Positions 61,343-64,000 of a DNA stretch of 64,000 nucleotides are shown here, piece by piece. The stretch is taken from NCBI RefSeq assembly GCF_037688875.1, contig NZ_JAWDIE010000018.1:1-64000 (forward strand). Reading direction: 5' to 3'. The translations under genes were made by a program, and so were the position numbers. Each line of letters begins with the position of its first letter. The first letter of the stretch is position 1. The notes under the pieces were generated by a model. That model searched no databases and had not been told where the DNA came from. It worked only from the letters and a program-made list of their open reading frames with translations. Source of the stretch: Amphibiibacter pelophylacis. Its GTDB lineage: Bacteria > Pseudomonadota > Gammaproteobacteria > Burkholderiales > Burkholderiaceae_C.

Positions 61343-63211
61343 TCAATAAGGCGGTTGGGAGACAAAAAAGCAGTTGGCCGGGTAGGCAGTTCCAGTCGCA
61401 GTGCCTGCTGCATCGCGAATAAAACCGTCATCCCCGTACGGGCTGAGCTGGAAGGCCGGCGATTCTTCTTTCTTCAGTTCCGAAAGAAGCAGGCCTGCAC
61501 CCGCATCCAGTCTGGCGACGCTTTCCGTCCCGGCGACAGAGGTTGAAGCCGTGAAATCAAATTGTACCCACCGCGAGACGCTCTTCGGATACTGCACCGT
61601 GAAGGTGACCGTCCCGGTGCTGTCGGTGGTCGCCCGTCCGGGGATCACGGCCACGTCTGAACGGCGGGGGGCAATCTGCCCGGAGCCATCAAAGTCTTCC
61701 GTGGACTGAAGAATATTGTCTCCATTGCTGTCTTTGGGCAGGCACCACTGCAGCTCGACGGTCTTCCACTGGGTGTCTTTCTCGCCCCGGTCCATATAGC
61801 CTTTGCCAAACAGATTGAACTGAATGCCCGGGGTCACCACGGCGCCAGACTTGAGCACGCCCTGCGCATCCGTCACCTGGACCTTGAAAACTTTGGTGTA
61901 GGTGGTTCCATCGGTGGAGGGTGTCAAAGCATCGGCACGAGCGATGCTCAGCGAGACCGGCGGCCCCACCACAGTCAGCTTCTGACTGACGTTGGCAATC
62001 TGGCCTGGAATGCAGCTGGTTGTGCTCTGGCCTGTAAACCAATAGCAGGCCTGCAGGTTCAGGCCATTGGTGGCTGTGGTGTTGGCCCCGGGCCGGAAAG
62101 AGGCCGACACTTCGCCGTTCCCGTTCGTGGCCGACGGTGCCACCAGCAGGTTGCTACCGGAGTAGAAGTTGCCCCCCGAGTAATTGGAGGCCGGATCCAC
62201 GCGGAAACCCACCAGAGCCCCGACCAGCGGCTGGTTGCCAGGCGTGAGCAAGCGCGCCGTGATGGGCACTTCGTTGCTGTCCGAGCTGGTCTGGTTGGCC
62301 GACACCGACGTGCTGCCCGGCGACAGATAAGCACTGCCAAAACTGGCCGCAGATGCCGTCGCCGCATCGGCCTGGCTGAGCGTCAAAGTCTGGCTGGACG
62401 TCTCGCCCATCGCGGACGCGCTGATGATGACTGCACCGGCGGTCATGGGACTGTCGAACGTGAAGGCCGCTTTGCCCGTGCCGCTGGTCGTTGCCGTCTG
62501 TGCGTCGCCACCGTTGACGGTGAAGCTGACGGTCTGGCCGCTGATTGGGTCGCCCACGCCATTGACCAGCGTGTAGGTCGCCGTATTGCCCTTGCCGCCG
62601 ACGCTCAGGCTGGAGGGTGACAGCACGGGCGCACTGATCGACGTACCGGAAAACATCAGCGTCTGCGCGGGCGCCGCGACGGTGGTGTTGTAGGTGACTT
62701 CGGCCGACAGAGTAACCGAGTGGTTGCTCATGTCCTGACCGGGCGACACCACGGCCACAAAAGCGCCATTGCCATCGGTCACGGTGCTTTGCGTGAGCGT
62801 GTATTTGGTGACATTGCTGGTGTCCGTGGTGCCCGTGAGCACACCGGAGTTGATGACCGCGCCGCCGCCCGTCTTGACAGTGATGGGCGCACCGGACACC
62901 ACATTGCCGTTGGCATCAACGGCCGTGATCTGCATGACCACCTTGTTCGACACAGTGAACGAATCCGCGCTTTCGTAGATGGCGCCCGTCAGGCCATTGC
63001 GGCTGCTGCCCTTGAAAGGCTGGATCTGCAGCGAGGCGACTTTGGCCGCGGCGGCTTGCTGTGCGGCCTGGCCCGAAGTATCAGTGGTTGTACCCGCGCC
63101 TGACCCCGATCCATACAGGCTCGTACCCGCGCTGCCACCGCCGCCACCGCAAGCAGCCAGAACGGCAGACGCCAGGGCCGCCAGAATCAAAGGTTTACCT
63201 TGCCATTTCAT
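61343..63211 (-). CDS. Large lipoprotein with bacterial Ig-like domains, inserted between pilQ and aroK
   Basis: A 622-residue lipoprotein. The signal ends in a lipobox LAAC, and Cys21 is followed by a run of glycines. The mature part has repeated Big_1/invasin-type segments (AVDANGNVVSGAPITVKTGGG, VNGVGDPISGQTVSFTVNGG, LTPGNQPLVGALVGFRVD, VTDAQGVLKSGAVVTPG), each starting with a strand-loop of the form D/NGxPxxGxxV. Near residue 492 DSNGDNILQSTED is an EF-hand/dockerin-like calcium loop. Four cysteines lie in the second half. It starts 19 bp after pilQ with CGGAG before the ATG, so it is part of the pil transcript. A surface or pilus-related adhesin role is inference. Confidence 0.8.
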   Translation of the reverse strand: MKWQGKPLILAALASAVLAACGGGGGSAGTSLYGSGSGAGTTTDTSGQAAQQAAAAKVASLQIQPFKGSSRNGLTGAIYESADSFTVSNKVVMQITAVDANGNVVSGAPITVKTGGGAVINSGVLTGTTDTSNVTKYTLTQSTVTDGNGAFVAVVSPGQDMSNHSVTLSAEVTYNTTVAAPAQTLMFSGTSISAPVLSPSSLSVGGKGNTATYTLVNGVGDPISGQTVSFTVNGGDAQTATTSGTGKAAFTFDSPMTAGAVIISASAMGETSSQTLTLSQADAATASAASFGSAYLSPGSTSVSANQTSSDSNEVPITARLLTPGNQPLVGALVGFRVDPASNYSGGNFYSGSNLLVAPSATNGNGEVSASFRPGANTTATNGLNLQACYWFTGQSTTSCIPGQIANVSQKLTVVGPPVSLSIARADALTPSTDGTTYTKVFKVQVTDAQGVLKSGAVVTPGIQFNLFGKGYMDRGEKDTQWKTVELQWCLPKDSNGDNILQSTEDFDGSGQIAPRRSDVAVIPGRATTDSTGTVTFTVQYPKSVSRWVQFDFTASTSVAGTESVARLDAGAGLLLSELKKEESPAFQLSPYGDDGFIRDAAGTATGTAYPANCFFVSQPPY

Positions 63212-63230
63212 GTCTTGATACTCCGGAAAA

Positions 63231-64000
63231 TCAGCGGACTTCGGTGCGCTCGGTCATGATGCGCGGGGTGATGAAAACCAGCAGCTCGCTGTTTTTGACC
63301 AAGCGGGATTTGTTGCGGAACAGGGCGCCGACCACGGGCAGATCGCCCAGCACCGGCACTTTGTTGACCACGTCGTTCTCTTCCTGAAGGTAGACGCCGC
63401 CCAGCACCACGGTGCCGCCGTTTTCGACCTGCACCTGCGTCTGCACGCGCTTGGTGTTGATGCCCACTCCGGTGCTGGTGACCGCACCCGGGCTGTCCTT
63501 GTTGACCTCGACATCCATGCTGATGTTGCCATCGGGCGTGATGTGCGGCTTCACTTTGAGCATCAGGCTGGCTTTCTTGAACTCGGTGTTGGTGCCATTC
63601 TGAGACACTGCGGTATAGGGAATCTCGACACCCTGTTCAATATTGGCTGTGACCTGGTCGGAAGTGACCACGCGCGGGCTGGAAATGACGCGGCCCTTGT
63701 TCTCGGATTCCAGCGCCGACAGCTCCAGGTTCAGAAAACGGTTGGCGCCTGCGCTGAAAATCGAGAACGCGATGCTGGCCGCCGAAGCGCCCAGGCTGCC
63801 AGAGTTGGCCGGCAGGTTGACGAAGTTGGAGTTGGTGTAGTTGGTGGCCGAATCCACGCCGTTCTGCAGCGTCTGGCTGCCGATCGAGGTGTAGTTGCCG
63901 CCAAAAGCCACGCGGTTGCCGCCGCCCAGGGAGTAGCCCGGCGTGCCGCCCTGCAGGCCGCGCACGTCGGTCGCGCCCAGCTTGATGCCCAGCGCGCGGC
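63231..64000 (-). CDS. pilQ: Type IV pilus secretin PilQ (3' part)
   Basis: The last about 255 residues of the outer-membrane secretin; the gene continues beyond the window. The secretin core shows NRFLNLELSALESENKGRVISSPRVVTSDQ, VEIPYTAVSQNGTNTEFKKASLMLKVKPHITPDG and the closing VPVLGDLPVVGALFRNKSRLVKNSELLVFITPRIM. It forms the channel through which type IV pili cross the outer membrane. Order pilQ-(lipoprotein)-aroK-aroB-dgt is the usual one apart from the inserted gene. Confidence 0.95.
   Translation of the reverse strand, partial: RALGIKLGATDVRGLQGGTPGYSLGGGNRVAFGGNYTSIGSQTLQNGVDSATNYTNSNFVNLPANSGSLGASAASIAFSIFSAGANRFLNLELSALESENKGRVISSPRVVTSDQVTANIEQGVEIPYTAVSQNGTNTEFKKASLMLKVKPHITPDGNISMDVEVNKDSPGAVTSTGVGINTKRVQTQVQVENGGTVVLGGVYLQEENDVVNKVPVLGDLPVVGALFRNKSRLVKNSELLVFITPRIMTERTEVR

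Overview
The window looks like the chromosome of a high-GC betaproteobacterium, most likely of the family Comamonadaceae. The reasons are the gene orders pilQ-(insert)-aroK-aroB-dgt and yqgE-ruvX-pyrR-pyrB-pyrC', a bc1-type locus beside mscL, and the codon and GC bias. The species cannot be named from the sequence.

Positions 1-17,400 (minus strand) are a contact-dependent growth inhibition (CDI) island. A complete cdiB-cdiA-cdiI operon encodes the outer-membrane exporter, a 3,574-residue CdiA with a PD-(D/E)XK-like C-terminal toxin, and an immunity protein. Around it lie two displaced cdiA fragments and an overlapping array of immunity-like genes: a PoNi-like protein, a KYDDASWH-motif protein, a small lipoprotein and small orphan ORFs. 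Next to the island are a tRNA-Arg(CCG) gene and a block of repeated GTCACA motifs, a typical integration setting. GC content drops sharply in the toxin tip, the presumed receptor-binding segment and the immunity genes.

Positions 17,700-27,300 are mostly housekeeping: a YggC-like kinase, mscL, a peculiar petAB locus, yqgE, ruvX, pyrR, pyrB, a catalytically dead pyrC', an acyltransferase and a PmtA-like methyltransferase. In the petAB locus cytochrome b has PAWY instead of PEWY and one extra residue between the second pair of heme histidines. The place of cytochrome c1 is taken by an 89-residue protein without a heme motif. This is the least expected feature of the window.

Positions 27,400-40,400 are nitrogen/amide catabolism: an N-formylglutamate amidohydrolase-like gene with an IclR regulator and a YfcC-type carrier, then an AraC regulator followed by hyuB-hyuA and a five-gene Liv-type ABC importer.

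Positions 40,450-57,230 are pentose and pentitol use. A lower-GC xylose block (galM-xylR divergent from xylA-xylF-xylG-xylH) is followed by a high-GC polyol operon (importer, SDR dehydrogenase, D-arabinitol dehydrogenase-like enzyme, AraC regulator, xylB). The xylose block lacks a kinase, so both routes probably meet at D-xylulose and share the xylB of the polyol operon.

Positions 57,240-64,000 (minus strand) hold mntP, a GNAT acetyltransferase, dgt, aroB, aroK, a calcium-loop-bearing Ig-like lipoprotein inserted between aroK and pilQ, and the 3' part of pilQ.
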